From Brachypodium distachyon (Eukaryota; Streptophyta; Magnoliopsida; Poales; Poaceae): DNA of 64,000 bases. The first letter of the stretch is position 1. Each line of letters begins with the position of its first letter. A model generated the notes under the pieces. It searched no databases. It worked only from the letters and a program-made list of their open reading frames with translations, and was not told where the DNA came from. The stretch lies in NCBI RefSeq assembly GCF_000005505.3, contig NC_016135.3, positions 17,516,613-17,580,612 of the forward strand, written 5' to 3'. Below, one piece after another: positions 11,687-24,029 of this stretch. The translations under genes were made by a program, and so were the position numbers.

Positions 11687-12449
11687 ATCCATCTGCTCTC
11701 TTTTTTCGTTTCATAGTTCATATTGGTTTTCTACTGTTTCGTCACAAGAGATTTGGAGAAACATCAAGATGTGAATATCGCAACTAGAGAAGTTGGTTTC
11801 AAAGATTTTTTATGTAACTTTCAGTTTATCCGAAATATTTGTTGCCATTTTAGTTTTTTTTATCAGTTGTATTCGGTTCATTGAATAAATGAAACCAGAT
11901 CGTTGTTCTAAAAAAAGTTGGTTAAAGTTTTGTTTGTCCATGAGTTGGTCAACTTTCATAAAGAAATGAATTAGAGTTGGTAGTTGGACATTAACTTGTC
12001 AAAAAATTGACTTTCATTCAAACAAGGACCAAATTAAATATTGACCAAAAATTTGGTATCATAAAATTTGGTCGCCATCCAACATACCCTTATATCGGGG
12101 AAAGGATATTATGTTCAGGATTCACGTCGACGTCGGTGCACCACTGTCAAGACAGGTTGAAGCCCACGAAATTTGCTTCGGTGCTCTAATAAACTTTACG
12201 AATCTTAAAGTCATTTAGTAAGGGTATTCTTGGTAATTACTTTTTATAGATTAGACATGTAATCTAATCCAAAACTAACTTTTAATTGTTTACAACATAG
12301 GATGAGATATTTAAAAGTTCATGTAAAGAAAAAATGACTCCATATGATCAACCAATGATTTTGACCGGTTCATCTCCTATAAAGACTTTAGCCTCGCGTA
12401 GAACTGCACGGTTTTGATAGGCGACGGCCTCCCTTCATTGATTTCCTTC
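11687..12449. other. Intergenic, AT-rich, no gene seen
   Basis: No coding frame with recognisable similarity and no clear element ends were found. The right part, from about 12420, merges into the degraded 3' end of the F-box pseudogene. Confidence 0.5.
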
Positions 12450-14106
12450 CGTGTGAAGTCTCTCACTTTCTTGGTCTTGGGATATCTTGTAATCCGCATT
12501 CCGGTCAGAATTCATCATACAAAGATATTTCTTTCAAATTCGCAGCCACTTCCGTGACCCGTCTTGTATACCCCATGAATTTCCTCCCAGGTTAGAAACC
12601 ACAGATGGTGAACACGGCCAAATTATATCGCTTGAAATCAAATGGTTCCCACTCGATACTGATTTTCTTGGAAATTAGATGTCTTCTTACCATCTCATCA
12701 TGAACGGGTAAGCATTGGTGGTTGGACACCTGCCGGAATAGGACCGTATATACAGAAAGTTCACAGTCCAGCAAAATCAAGGGGAGGGGAAGAAGTTGAA
12801 GTTTGGACAGGCAAACTTAACATTATCATTTTACCTCAATGTGGAGCTGCTCCAAGAGAGGTGCGGCCTCTGGCGGAAAAATGTCCATGTGATACCACAT
12901 TCTTCAGGAATGTTTTGGAGCTTCAGAATCCTCAAGTTCTTAAGTCGAGGAGACAGTTGTGTGGGGACCTCCAGCTGAATCCAGATCTGCATAAATAAAA
13001 TAAACCAAATATGATAAAAAAAGATGAACATTTTGCTGTTGTTGAAAAGTGTGTTAACCATGATGGACTTAATTACCTTTGCAGCTTCGAAGTCCATCCA
13101 CAGCTCCCTCATGTTCGCATTCTCAAGCAATGTGCTTAACTTAAGTATTATGTACTAAAAAATTACAGTTAGTAGAGAGCGCTAGCTTCCCAAGCAGCGG
13201 GACATGACCAAACAACAGCGGTTCTCCACTCTGCGAAGTAAGCCAGCTCTCGCAGGTCAGCTTCACTAGTTCTGAGAGCCACTTGAGCTCGATGCTATCA
13301 CACCTGCACATGACAAGAAGCAGCGCAGTGATCTGCCGGTATTCCAGCGCCAGTACCGTGTGGCGGCCGGCGTCGCAGTTGAGCAGGGAGAAGCTCTCCA
13401 GCATCTCGTAGGTAGCGAGCACGCTGCTGATATCCGATTGCCCCAGCTTAACGCTCTCCAGGTGCAGGCTCCAAGCAGGGGAAGGCGTGGGGATAAGCGT
13501 TGAAGTAAGACAAGAGGATGTCGCGTGTCTAGTCAAGTCCTTGTCTTTGCACATAAACTCGGTCTTATCGGCTAAGATCTCGAACGCCGCCTTGGCGATG
13601 CTGCAGCCGTGTGCGATTGCGTCGTCAACGGCTCCGACAATGCCGGCGGACTCAACCCTTACCACGTAGAAGCCCAGGCGGAGGACACGGAGAGGGCGCT
13701 AGGGGCTCCTGCGTGCCAGCATAGTCCTCGCGGCTTTTGCCACGGCCATGTTGTCCCGAGCCTTGTCTGACAGAGTGGATTTGAATTCGTCGACCGTAAG
13801 CTCGTAATCCTCAACGTCTAACACGATATTTGGAATCTCAACGGGGAGGTGCCTCCACTGCCGGCTTAGGATGCCGCTTCTCACGGCGCATCGTACATCG
13901 AGACGGTTTAGAACGGAAACGAGGACGTCATCTGGTAGCTTACTGATCCAGTGCTCCTCCTGATCGACACCCTGCAAGATGAATTTGGCGTGCCTCAACG
14001 GGTCAATATAATAAAGAAAAGAAAGATAGAGATTGAAGAATTAGAGATAACATGCAGTAGTACTTCACATGCGTACCTTGCTGCGTGCATCACTGACCGC
14101 TGCCAT
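12450..14106 (-). pseudogene. F-box/LRR/FBD protein pseudogene
   Basis: Exon 1 is 14106-14077 (MAAVSDARSK). Exon 2 is 13971-13077, with an F-box (WISKLPDDVLVSVLNRLDVRCAVRSG) followed by leucine-rich strands. Exon 3 is 12986-12835 and exon 4 runs from 12729, together giving the FBD tail (WIQLEVP, PEECGITWTFF, EWEPFDFKRYNL). All splice sites are intact GT-AG. Intact relatives are substrate receptors of SCF ubiquitin ligases. Lesions: an in-frame TAG at 13699-13701 (frame continues as RPLRVLRLGFY), a one-base frame change near 13145, another near 12880, a TAA at 12592-12594 inside FBD, and a later stop near 12506. The number of lesions argues for a true pseudogene rather than a sequencing error. 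A truncated 10 kDa F-box product remains conceivable. Confidence 0.85.
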
Positions 14107-15990
14107 AGATGGCCTCAGCTTTGAAATGCTTTGAAATCCGCATGTTTCTTAGATGCCGCACGCCTTGACCTATTGGCCTAATCTTTTCCCGTATATTTAT
14201 AGCAGCAGTGTGCAGTCACACAGTTTATAACTCCAACCCTTACTCCATAACTGATATAGTTGTATACTAGAACTACTCAGTAACTAAACCGAGAAATCAT
14301 ACGGATCACGTAGGCAAATAAGAAACTAAAGAGTATTCCGTATATTTCTGCGTCTTCGCGTAATCCCATCTGTGGTATCAATTGGCCTTCTACGGGTCTT
14401 CTTCTTTCCATCGGACTAAGCTATTTTATTGTTTAGTTATCATCGATCAACATACTTAATTTTGTGATACAAACTCGTAGTAATCTATGAGAATAATTTG
14501 GTCATCGATCCAATCAGCTATGCATACTTATTTTTTTTACGAGTGGGTAAAGGTGTGGGCTTTACACTTGGATACATTGTGTCCGACTTGACTATAGTAT
14601 TGTGGATATCCCCTAAATGAACATTCAATAATGATTGGATTTGGATACGAGCCATACTTGCTCTACGCTGTTATGCACGAAGTATTAATTAGAATCATCT
14701 CATGGTGTGTCGATGAACCTGATCGCTCTAAAAAATTTAAATGTTCTTTAAATAATTGAAATCTAAAGCATTCAGGTTGAAATTTTACTAAAAATTGCTT
14801 GCTTAAAGCTGGAGGGAGGAGGTAAGAACAAAAATGGGAAAAAGATAGGAGCGTGTGTTGCACAAAAGGGTAAAAGAGACGAGTCATATGAATTTTGGAT
14901 ATAGTTAAAATAATCGCGATGCGGTATGACCATAAACGGGGATGTGAATATTATTATGGAAAACACATTGCATACATTTTTAGTCAGGTGCTTGATGAAC
15001 CATTTGATTTGTCTGTAACCTTTTAAATGGAGCAATAGAAAATTGTTAATAAAATAAACAATATTTTCTGGGGTAACAATATATAGAGTGTGAGTTTCTG
15101 TTTTACTTTGTCCAGATATTTTTTTTCCTCTGCTTACTCACTCTGTTCTAGAATACTTTTGTTCTTCCATTGTTCCAAAATATCCGGTGTTTCAAACATG
15201 TACACTGTCTCCCACCAGGAACAGAATGGAACTTACGAGTAAATTTTTAACACAAAATAGTGATAGGGAGTTCTTATATCTGGTTTCACAAAATGGTTTA
15301 TATATCCTAGTCAAAATGAGAAAAGTCTGACTCCAAGTTTCCATGTATTCTTATTTTTATGATTTTTCATTAGCCCTTCCTTGCTATCTCCTATTCTTCA
15401 ACCCAATCATTCTACATTCGCATTCGCATGTATTTTTTTGTGTCATGTAACATTTTAGAATGCATGGTTCTTGTAATGCGTCTTCAATTTTGCTGCATAT
15501 CTTCACCCACACCTTACCTTTTTCAATCTTAGGACACCAATAATTTCTGCTATAGCCCGTCATCAACACTCTTTTTTAGACCAAAACAACTCTCTTTGTA
15601 GTGACTGACTATTCATATTGATTAGGAGTAAATGGGTGTAATCATTTGTTGGCCGGGTGCCGGAGCCAAAAAATAATGACGTGTTCCGTGAAACAAAATA
15701 ATAATTATTATTATATGAGGTGTTTTGTGAAACAGAAGGAGTAGCACCGTTAACTTGTCATTCCGTGCCATGTCTTGGTACAGTTACTCAGCTTTGGAAT
15801 AGACATCTTACAAACATGCCCAAATTATATGCTGGTTAAACAATTTAGGGTTAATCATATTTCGGGGTCAAAATTCAATTCTGCATGCAATGTATGTCTC
15901 TGAACTCTGAAGCATGCGTGGAGTCAGAGTGCACTTTCTGAGGTCAATTTGTCCGCACATCTAGTTAATGCAGAGGGACAAAATGTGCGC

Positions 15991-16046
15991 TAAAGAAGTG
16001 CCAGTATCATTGCCACCCTAAAGAAGTGCCAGTATCATTGCCACAC
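15991..16046. repeat. 28-bp tandem duplication
   Basis: The unit TAAAGAAGTGCCAGTATCAT plus eight more bases is present twice in direct succession with one mismatch at the end. It lies in noncoding DNA. Confidence 0.85.
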
Positions 16047-16212
16047 TAAATTTAGTACCGAGAAACTTAAGTACGCGAACAGTGGTTTCTATGAATTGTT
16101 CGAGAATGCTGCTCGCTCTCCTGACTCGCTCCCTCACACACACACAACACCCCCCAAAAAAAAAGAAGACAGTGTTGCTCGCTCATCTAGGCAGTGCTGA
16201 AAATCAAACGTA

Positions 16213-16450
16213 ATCTCTCTGTACCTAATTAACTAACTGGTGCCGGAAATTTCGTAAAAGAAGTTTTGCTATTTCCCGAAATCGACCTGCAGTCCATGTT
16301 CTATCAGAACATTTGCAAAAAAAAACATGCCGTTTTCCGGAATCAACGCACAGTCCACATTCAATTAAAGATGTGTACTGCAGGTTGATTTCGTAAATTA
16401 ACAGGTTTTTTGCAAAATGACCGGCGCCAATTAATTGGGAACTGAGGGAG
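16213..16450. mobile_element. Stowaway-like MITE
   Basis: A 238-bp block bounded by TA on both sides. Left end ATCTCTCTGTACCTAATTAA and right end (reverse-complemented) CTCCCTCAGTTCCCAATTAA form imperfect inverted repeats that continue into a GGTGCCGG/GGCGCCGG match. It has no coding capacity; it is a Tc1/mariner-type non-autonomous element. Confidence 0.7.
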
Positions 16451-17639
16451 TATAATTTTTGTTGATTGTCGACCTTTTATAGTTTGATCACACTTATAGT
16501 GAAAGATGTCAAATGTCTGCTATACCAAATAATTATACTAGGAGAGTATGTTTGATGGTGAGACCTTGATTCGGCATTGTAGATGGAGTATAATGAAGGA
16601 GTAATGTGCAGCTTTATTTAATTGATTAAATCTTAATTAATTGAAATTAGCAAAAACATTTAAATAGACTATCGTTTGCAAAACATTTAGGGTTAGTTTG
16701 ACATTACTGAACTTATTTTATAATCTGCTATTGAAAAATAGACACGAAAACAGAAAAAAGTTGGTTAGCTGAACACAAAAATAGCTAAAAGCCGGTTTGA
16801 AAAGTTGGATTATCAAATCCACCTCAATGTCAAATGCAGTCTTATGGAAACTCTAGCGGCACGACAAAAATGGGCCGGACCTGTTCCTTCGGGCGTAAAC
16901 AGAGAAAACGCATCCCCAGCTTTTCGGTCCGCGGCGACGCATTCCGGCCCCAAATCTGCGGCAGATATGCATCCCCACGGACCGAGAAATAGAGCGCCGC
17001 GCGGTCCGCACATCCATCGAGGGTCAAATCCTTTTGACCTCCGGCCCTACCTGGCAACGACGTAGAAGCCCCCGTCCCGATCATATTAAATACGGATAGC
17101 CGTATTGGAACGCGCCCCGATGAACAGGGCGCCTTGCCGCCGCATGTGAAGCAGGAGGAGGCCCACGAGCCTTGGTCTCTTGGGCGGAGTAGGACGACGA
17201 CATGGAGGTGTGGACACTGGAGCGCGAGATCATCGACTTGGGTTCTGCTTCCGAGTAGATGATCTATTAGTTTTTATTATTATATGTTGTACTTTTAATA
17301 TCATCTACTAATTGTTTCATGTATATATATGTAAGTAGTTTCAACTAATATAAATGAAATGGCCATCTTTTGTATGTCTTTTTTGTCAATCTATACGAAA
17401 TGAGTCGCCCTACTGGACGGACAATCCGACCCAAACGGACTACGGCACTTTTCTGTCCTGCCCGCGAACCAAACAAACCAAAACGGTCACAAAATATAGT
17501 CCATTTTAAATCCTGAACTTGTAGAACTTGTCCGAATCAAATCATAATCTTCTAATCCTGTGTTTTCTTAACCTATCTAATCCCGATCAATTAAAACCTT
17601 AGCTCCAGAATACATGTTTGGCTTGGACGGGACAACGAG

Positions 17640-17990
17640 GTGTCACGGTATTTTGTGAGCCAGCAATGCATGTGGTTCCACCTGTTCATTCCGAATCTGT
17701 CCTACTTCATCCCCCAGCCCAGGATGCGGGCACGCAGCGCCGCCGACGAGCACATGTCACTGCGAAGCCTCGTGCACATGCAGCAGCTCCTGTCAGCCGA
17801 TTCCCCGCACGCGTCACCGAGGAGCACCATCGAGCCGCGGTGGCGCAGCCTCCACGGAGAAGGCGAGTGGGCTGGCCGCTGGCCTCCCTGACCCACTCGA
17901 TTCTGACCTCGGCCGCGCGCGAGCTCCTCCGCTACGGTGATTTCGTGCAGGCGGGTGGACGCCGAGAGGAAGTTTGCCTAGTGAGACATA
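17640..17990 (+). pseudogene. Class-II phospholipase A1-like lipase fragment, broken
   Basis: Codons from 17640 read PNLSYFIPQPRMRARS, then IEPRWRSLHGEGEWAG, which resembles the N-terminal region of plant DAD1-like phospholipase A1 lipases (RWRELHG...W.GLLDPLD.DLRR..L.YG). Around 17885 the expected LLDPLDSDL is only readable after frame changes, while ELLRYGDFVQA follows in a different frame. The catalytic GXSXG region is absent. So this is a short, frame-shifted piece of a lipase gene, dead as a gene. Identification is from family memory and moderately uncertain. Confidence 0.45.
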
Positions 17991-17999
17991 CAAAACCGA

Positions 18000-19197
18000 G
18001 CTCGATCACCGGCTGAGCATCCAGCCAAGCCATGTAGCGTTTTCCTCCTTTGAGTTCCCATTCTGTTCTTGCAGTGCCATGAAGGGGATTTGCCAACAAT
18101 CTAAGCTAAAGTAGAACAGCCACGGTCTGCATAATAAGATGTAGCACAACCACCTAATCACTAACGTGCAAAATTTGCCAACAATCTAAGCTAAAGAAGA
18201 ACAACACGATACTAAATTGGATCTGCAGAAATGGTACCGGCGACATCGGCACCCAGCGGAGGAGAAGCTCTGCCGACGGCAGCTTTGGGCAACCGGTGGA
18301 AGCTGTGACCCTAGCTGCCTCGAGATTCACTGTGACAAACATGTGGACGACAATATAGCAGTCCGGAACCAGAAGCATTGCTCACAAAATGACAAAAAAA
18401 TTTGAATTCTAATTGTCCGGGTGTATTGTGGCGATTCTTTTCAGTACTGTATCTAGAAATTCCCGTCGATTCCTCATTGGCACCTTTTTGAACACAACTG
18501 ATGCATTCCAAAATAACTCTGATTCTAACATCTTTCCCCTTGGCCATGAACCTCCTTTTCTTTTTGGTTGGATTGAATTAACTTAATTCTTCTACTTATT
18601 TATTCTTTTATTTTTCTATTTTGAATCCGAAGAATAAGAATAAAATCCATTAGAATATAATTTTTTTGAAATTTTTAAATTAAGTAATAAAAAATAGAGA
18701 AATAATTAAAGAATACAATCCTTGTCGAATTAGCAAAGATTTTGTTTCGAAATCCTTTCATTTAATTAGTCAGCCGGGCATTTTTATATGCTCTGATTTC
18801 TTTGGATATCGCTTTTAATTGAATTTCCGTTTTCCAAAATGGGATTTACCAAAGCCAAACAGACATTTTCGGGTTAAGGTTTTAATTGATCGAGATTAAA
18901 TAAGTCGGGAAAAAAAACCCAAGATTATAAAGTTAAGGTTTGATTTTGACAAACCTTACAATTTTAAGGTTTAAAATGAACTTTTCTCGAACAAAAACCA
19001 TGAAAATCCGTGCAGTCACCAGGTCTATGTGCGGAGAGTGAGACCGTGGGACATCGAAATTGCGGATCATCTGGTAATCTATAGCTGTTGGCGAAAATGC
19101 GCGTCTTATTTCTCTGCCCGTGCCGTGCATCTATAATGTCACCGACACGCTCCTCTCGCGCCGCCGCCGCCGACTCCTAGTTTCCAGCGATCTACCG
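18000..19197. other. Intergenic and promoter of the kelch gene
   Basis: AT-rich DNA with no supported coding frame. A 23-base sequence (starting TTTGCCAACAATCTAAGCTA) recurs at about 18090 and 18174, so there is a small direct repeat. The 5' leader of the kelch gene probably starts near 19130. Confidence 0.5.
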
Positions 19198-22100
19198 ATG
19201 GCGAGACCGGCGGCGAAGGCGCTGCCGTCGAAGCACCTGGTGGCGCTTGCCGTCGTCGCCATCCTCGGCCTCGTCCTCGTCGCCGACTTCCTCTGGGCCT
19301 CCTCCCGTTCCGCTGCGTCCGCCATCTGGTCCTCGAGGCTCGATCTCTCCACTGGCCCCACGGGGTCGCTGCCGCACCCCGCAAAGAAGGTGACTCCCCC
19401 AGTCTGAAACCTGGTGCTTAGGGATTTCGTGATGCTGTCTTGCTCCTGCTGCCTTCAATTGTTCTGTGGCTGCTCTGGTAGTGTCGGGGTCTGCTATTAG
19501 TGAGTTCTGATGGGATAGGTTATATACTTCTACGCTCTGATCGGAAGAATAGAAACTAGAAATCCATTTGCTGCCCAGCGTGTACTGCCTTGATGGTTTG
19601 GCTATTAACTGTTCCTCAACTTATGCAGTTCGCCTTATCAGTTATTGTACTTGATAGTCAGGTATAAACTTTGATAATAGAATATGATTTGCTTCTTGTG
19701 CCAACATAGATACTTCAAGTCTCAACTATTAAACCATGTTGCTTGGATATAACGGACATTAGTGAAGTTTTGACAAAATTAACTGCTGACCAAGGCAATG
19801 TTGGGACACATTCACTTGTAGGACATTGGTGATTTTGTAATTTGTTGGAAGTTAACTTCCAACTCCAAAGCAGTTATAATTTATACTGTAGTGACATCCA
19901 TGAGTAGTTGTCACTATGGTCTGTAACTTGGATTTTAAGTTCATTTGTTTGTATCATCATTAGTATGCTACAATGGTTTCATTCAGAATTAGTCATGTTA
20001 TACTTCTTGTGTACAGGAAACGGTGGAAAATTCGTCAACAGGGTTCATGGACATAAATGCCACTTTTGCGGATTTACCAGCACCAGAATTAGAATGGGAG
20101 GAGATGGCTGAAGCGCCTGTGCCACGTTTGGATGGTGCTGCTATACAGATTAAGAATCTCTTATATGTGTTTGCTGGATATGGCACCATTAACTATGTGA
20201 GGAAAATTGCCTGATCTTTATTCATTTTGTAGGTTTACCTTTTTTTTTCTTAATTTATAAGATCTGATGCTTGCTGAAGAATAACATACATATCACATGT
20301 CAATACTTGAGGAGCATTCATCCAGTCTTGCATGAATTCTTTTCTATTTTCTATTTTGTAAGCCATGACAGAGAAGTACAACTTGCCTTTGGATAACTCA
20401 AGTTGGCTACCTCTACTGTTTTAACTAGAAGTTGAACTTGCATAAAGCTCCTGAAGTTATGGAAGAATAAAATCTGCACTCTATGCTGTTGTGTGAGTAT
20501 CTGAGCGATTGCACCCATCTTAAACTATACTTATAAAATGAATGAACATTATGCAAGTTCAAGCATGATCTTGTTTCCACTGTTCAGTTCAAGCATGATA
20601 TTCCTTACCATAACAAAGTTGAAGTACCTGTCTTGTGTAATTTTATAGCATGCCCCCGTTACAAATAGCACCAGTAAGTTTTGCTGGAGTGTCGAGTATA
20701 TTTAGGTAGATTGCACTGCAAGATTCCTCAGTTATTCTATATTACAGCAAGTTACTGGAGTGTCATGGTATTTTCTTCATTGCAGAACAGCTGAGGTCTA
20801 CTATAAGTTATTTCCATATTACAGCAAGTTACCTTTGAAACCTTTGAATGTTTTCAATTTATAGGTGCATTCTCATGTGGATATTTTCAATTTCTCGGAT
20901 AATACATGGGGAGGAAAGTTTGCTATGCCAAAGGACATGGCTCATTCACATCTGGGGATGGTTACAGATGGAAGATTTATCTATGTAGTAACTGGGCAAT
21001 ATGGTCCGCAATGTAGGGGACCTACAGCTCGGAATTTCGTATTGGACACTGAAAGAAAAGAATGGCATGATTTGCCTCCTTTGCCAGTTCCTAGGTACAT
21101 GTCTATTATCATTTTTTTTCACTTTGATTTAGGCGCATCAGTTTTGTACTTGTACTTGTATGGACCTATACCCCCATTAATTTAAACACTATCTTTAAAG
21201 TTTGAAGATTTGGCATGTAGAAGGCTTTTTTTCACCCTTTTTTTCTAAATATTTTGTACAGGTATGCTCCAGCCACACAACTTTGGAGAGGGAGGCTTCA
21301 TGTGATGGGTGGCAGCAAGGAGGATAGGCATGAACCTGGACTTGAACATTGGAGCCTCGCAGTGAAGGATGGGAAAGCGTTGGAGCAAGAATGGAGAAGC
21401 GAGATACCAATCCCACGTGGCGGTCCACATAGGTCTGTTACTTCACCCTCCCATGACATCTATTGTTGGAAAAAAAAAGTTGCTAGATGCCTATAGTATC
21501 TTGGACTCTTGGCATTTCACTGTCTGATGTATGCAAATTTTCTTGTGATCCAGGCAATAATTTTCTGTTAGGATAGTTAAATTTCAACTAGAATGAGGTC
21601 TGGTTTAGAAATCAAGCTGCACAGTATAGAAAGTTGAAGATGGTTTATGTAACACACTTCCTCTTTTGCATCAGGGCCTGTGTTGTTGCTAATGATAAGC
21701 TTCTTGTTATTGGTGGTCAAGAAGGCGATTTCATGGCCAAACCTGGATCACCTATATTTAAATGTGTTCGAAGAAGTGAGGTATGTTGATAAGTTGATCA
21801 ATCAGTATAAATGATAATCACTATGTATATGTTACTACTCCCTCCTATCCATCATAAGTGTCTTCGATTTAGTGCAAAGTTAAACCCAAAGTTAGTATAA
21901 CTTGGTACTAAATCCAAGACACTTATTGTGGATCGGAGGGAGTACATTTTTCTATAAACTTGGTCAAACTTTAAGAAGTTTAACTTAGGACAAAGCTAGA
22001 ACATCTTATATTTAGGAACAGAGGTAGTCGTACGTAGGAAGTTGTGCATTTGAAAAATCAACTTAGATCAGTTAATTGCAGTAGTTACGCATATTAACCA

Positions 22101-23565
22101 TATGTCTTGCATGACTGTGTTAAATGGGCAATCGGAGAGTGGTCATTGTTACCATTGGTTAGCAGAGTCTGATTTCAGGGATAAGCAGCACAGCCACCTA
22201 CTGGACTGCAGCCTTGATAAAGAAGACACACCTGTTTAGTTCATCGATGTTTGTACTAGATCGCTAAATACTCTTACAGCCTATGTAATACATACTTACT
22301 GAAATTCATGCTTTTTTGCGAATTACTGGAATTCATGCTGGGGACTTATTTGACACAAAATTTTCTTAGATGGAACAGTATATATTCCATTAACTGATAC
22401 GACTAGCAAAATCACTGCCTACCAATAAAGTAAAAGGCTAGGGGGACTGTCCGGCCGTACGGCTGGGGACTTGTGACCTTACCTCGCACATGCGCGGCCA
22501 AAGCGTCCGCGACACTATTACAAGTCCCGGAGCAATACATGAACTGAATAGAACTAAAGTTCATAGCAAAAGCTTTGATCTCCCAGAACATCACACCGTT
22601 CAGACTTCTGTCTTGGTCACACAGCTGTTGAGGGCATGCACTAGCAGAATTGAGTTAGTTCACCATGACCCGGGTCATTCCCCACATGTGAGCGAGCTAC
22701 ATGGAGGTTTTGAAGACTTGGTTTGGCTTCTGTGTGTAAAGGGTCTTGGATATATTGCTAGGGTCTTTGTGAAATGTTTTATCTTCTAGTCATATTGTTT
22801 CCTTGCAGAAAAATTCACATTCCTGCTCTTCTGTTGATCTCCTGCCTGTGCAGATAGTGTACAGCGATGTATACATGCTTGATGATGGAATGAAATGGAA
22901 GGAACTTCCACCTATGCCAAAGCCAGATTCACATATAGAGTTTGCTTGGACAAATGTCAATAATTCTCTAATCATTGCTGGAGGAACCACAGAAAAGCAC
23001 CCAATAAATAAAAGAATGACCTTGGTTGGTGAAGTATTTCGGTTCAATTTGGAAACACTGGTACACACCATTCCTTGCACCTTTTTTTAAAGCAAATAGT
23101 TCATGAAAGGAGGGCAAGTTGGGGAAATATTGCATTAGGCATTACCAATCAACATCCTGTTGCTTGCCATGTGGTGTTTTCTACTACTGACAGATAGGGA
23201 CTGAAATACTGTTAAAGCTTTCTATCATTCGAATTTCTGTTGATAGATAGTATGGGGCTAACAAAATCTTATATATCTAGCATAGTAAATTAGTAAATGG
23301 GAAAAGTGATGAAAGGGGAATCTTAAAAAAAATGCATTCATAAATCATTACTGGCCTGGGCTTTTTATTGTTATACTACTGAAACTCCATCTGCGTACAG
23401 GAGTGGAGTGTGATCGGGCGGTTACCTTTCCGAATCAAGACCACTTTGGTAGGATACTGGGATGGCTGGCTGTATTTCACTTCTGGGCAACGAGACAAGG
23501 GCCCAAAAAATCCATCTCCTAAAAAGGTTGTCGGGTGCATGTGGAGAACTAAGTTGCACCTGTGA
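19198..23565 (+). CDS. Membrane-anchored kelch-repeat protein (At3g27220 type)
   Basis: Seven coding exons: 19198-19389, 20017-20196, 20865-21094, 21262-21432, 21675-21780, 22854-23060 and 23401-23565. All introns are GT-AG, the frame is kept, and the product has 416 residues. Residues 14-34 (LVALAVVAILGLVLVADFLW) form one hydrophobic anchor after a short basic N-terminus, predicting a type-II membrane protein, perhaps in the Golgi or endomembranes. The rest forms kelch beta-propeller blades: GAAIQIKNLLYVFAGYG, HLGMVTDGRFIYVVTGQYG, VVANDKLLVIGGQEG and NNSLIIAGGTTEK. Each has the hydrophobic-GG turn, with the Tyr/Trp positions in between. The family is conserved in plants but its biochemical role is unknown to me. 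Intron 3-4 ends are short; intron 5 (1,073 bp) holds a Stowaway and an RNase H relic. Confidence 0.92.
21838..21942. mobile_element. Stowaway MITE in kelch intron 5
   Basis: A 105-bp element with ends CTCCCTCCTATCCATCATAA and, on the other strand, CTCCCTCCGATCCACAATAA, flanked by TA at 21836-21837 and 21943-21944. The inverted repeats cover nearly the whole element, so its RNA would fold into a hairpin inside the pre-mRNA. Confidence 0.92.
22412..22594 (-). pseudogene. LINE-type RNase H C-terminal fragment in kelch intron 5
   Basis: The minus strand reads FSSIQFMYCSGTCNSVADALAAH. This matches the end of the RNase H (RVT_3) domain carried by plant non-LTR retroelements, where N-x-VADALA follows the last catalytic region. 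Only about 60 codons remain and no start or catalytic residues are present. It is antisense to the host gene and wholly intronic. Confidence 0.5.
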
Positions 23566-23725
23566 TTTCCTTTTAAAGGAAAAAACTGATGCAACTTAGG
23601 GCATTCTTTATGCATTCTTTTGGTGTATAACCGTTTCATTCCCCCTTGTGGGCGAGTCGTTTACTGTCATACAAACTGGCTATGTGGTGCACTATCACAT
23701 CGTACCACCAGTCTGTTGTATGCTT

Positions 23726-24029
23726 CATCTTTTTTCTGTACACCATAGAATAGACCACCTTAACACAGTTTTGTACAGAGGATTGATTGCTCTAAAGAGT
23801 TATTAATGTAATCCTGTAGGATGTAACGTGTACATTCACTGTTGTTTTTCTGCATGTTCTAACTCCTGCATAGCAATCATCTTTTTCCTGTACACCATAG
23901 AATAGACCACCTTAACACAATTTTGTACAGAGGATTGATTGCTCTAAAGAGTTATTAATGTAATCCTGTAGGATGTAGCATGTACATTCACTGTTGTTTT
24001 TCTGTATGTTCTTACTCCTGCATAGCAAT
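23726..24029. repeat. 152-bp tandem duplication downstream of the kelch gene
   Basis: Two adjacent copies with a period of 152 bp (landmark CACCATAGAATAGACCACCT at 23741 and 23893) differ at only a few bases. They lie 160-460 bp after the kelch stop codon, likely in its 3' untranslated region or just beyond. The remaining stretch to 24752 contains no supported gene. Confidence 0.9.

Larger units (their letters stand above)
14107..17600. other. Intergenic, mostly unassigned
   Basis: AT-rich intergenic DNA with one Stowaway element (16213-16450) and a short tandem duplication (15991-16046). A GC-rich patch at about 16850-17240 has open frames on both strands but no recognisable product. It resembles the GC-rich interiors of non-autonomous transposons, but I found no ends for it. 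Confidence 0.5.

Noticed and set aside
10943..11692. 249-codon minus-strand frame in the retroposon
   Set aside because: Pro/Arg/Ser-rich and crosses the target duplication and the tandem repeat; no domain, so probably compositional.
16805..17065. 86-codon frame in a GC-rich patch
   Set aside because: Similar-length frames on both strands and no product; likely transposon-derived noncoding DNA.
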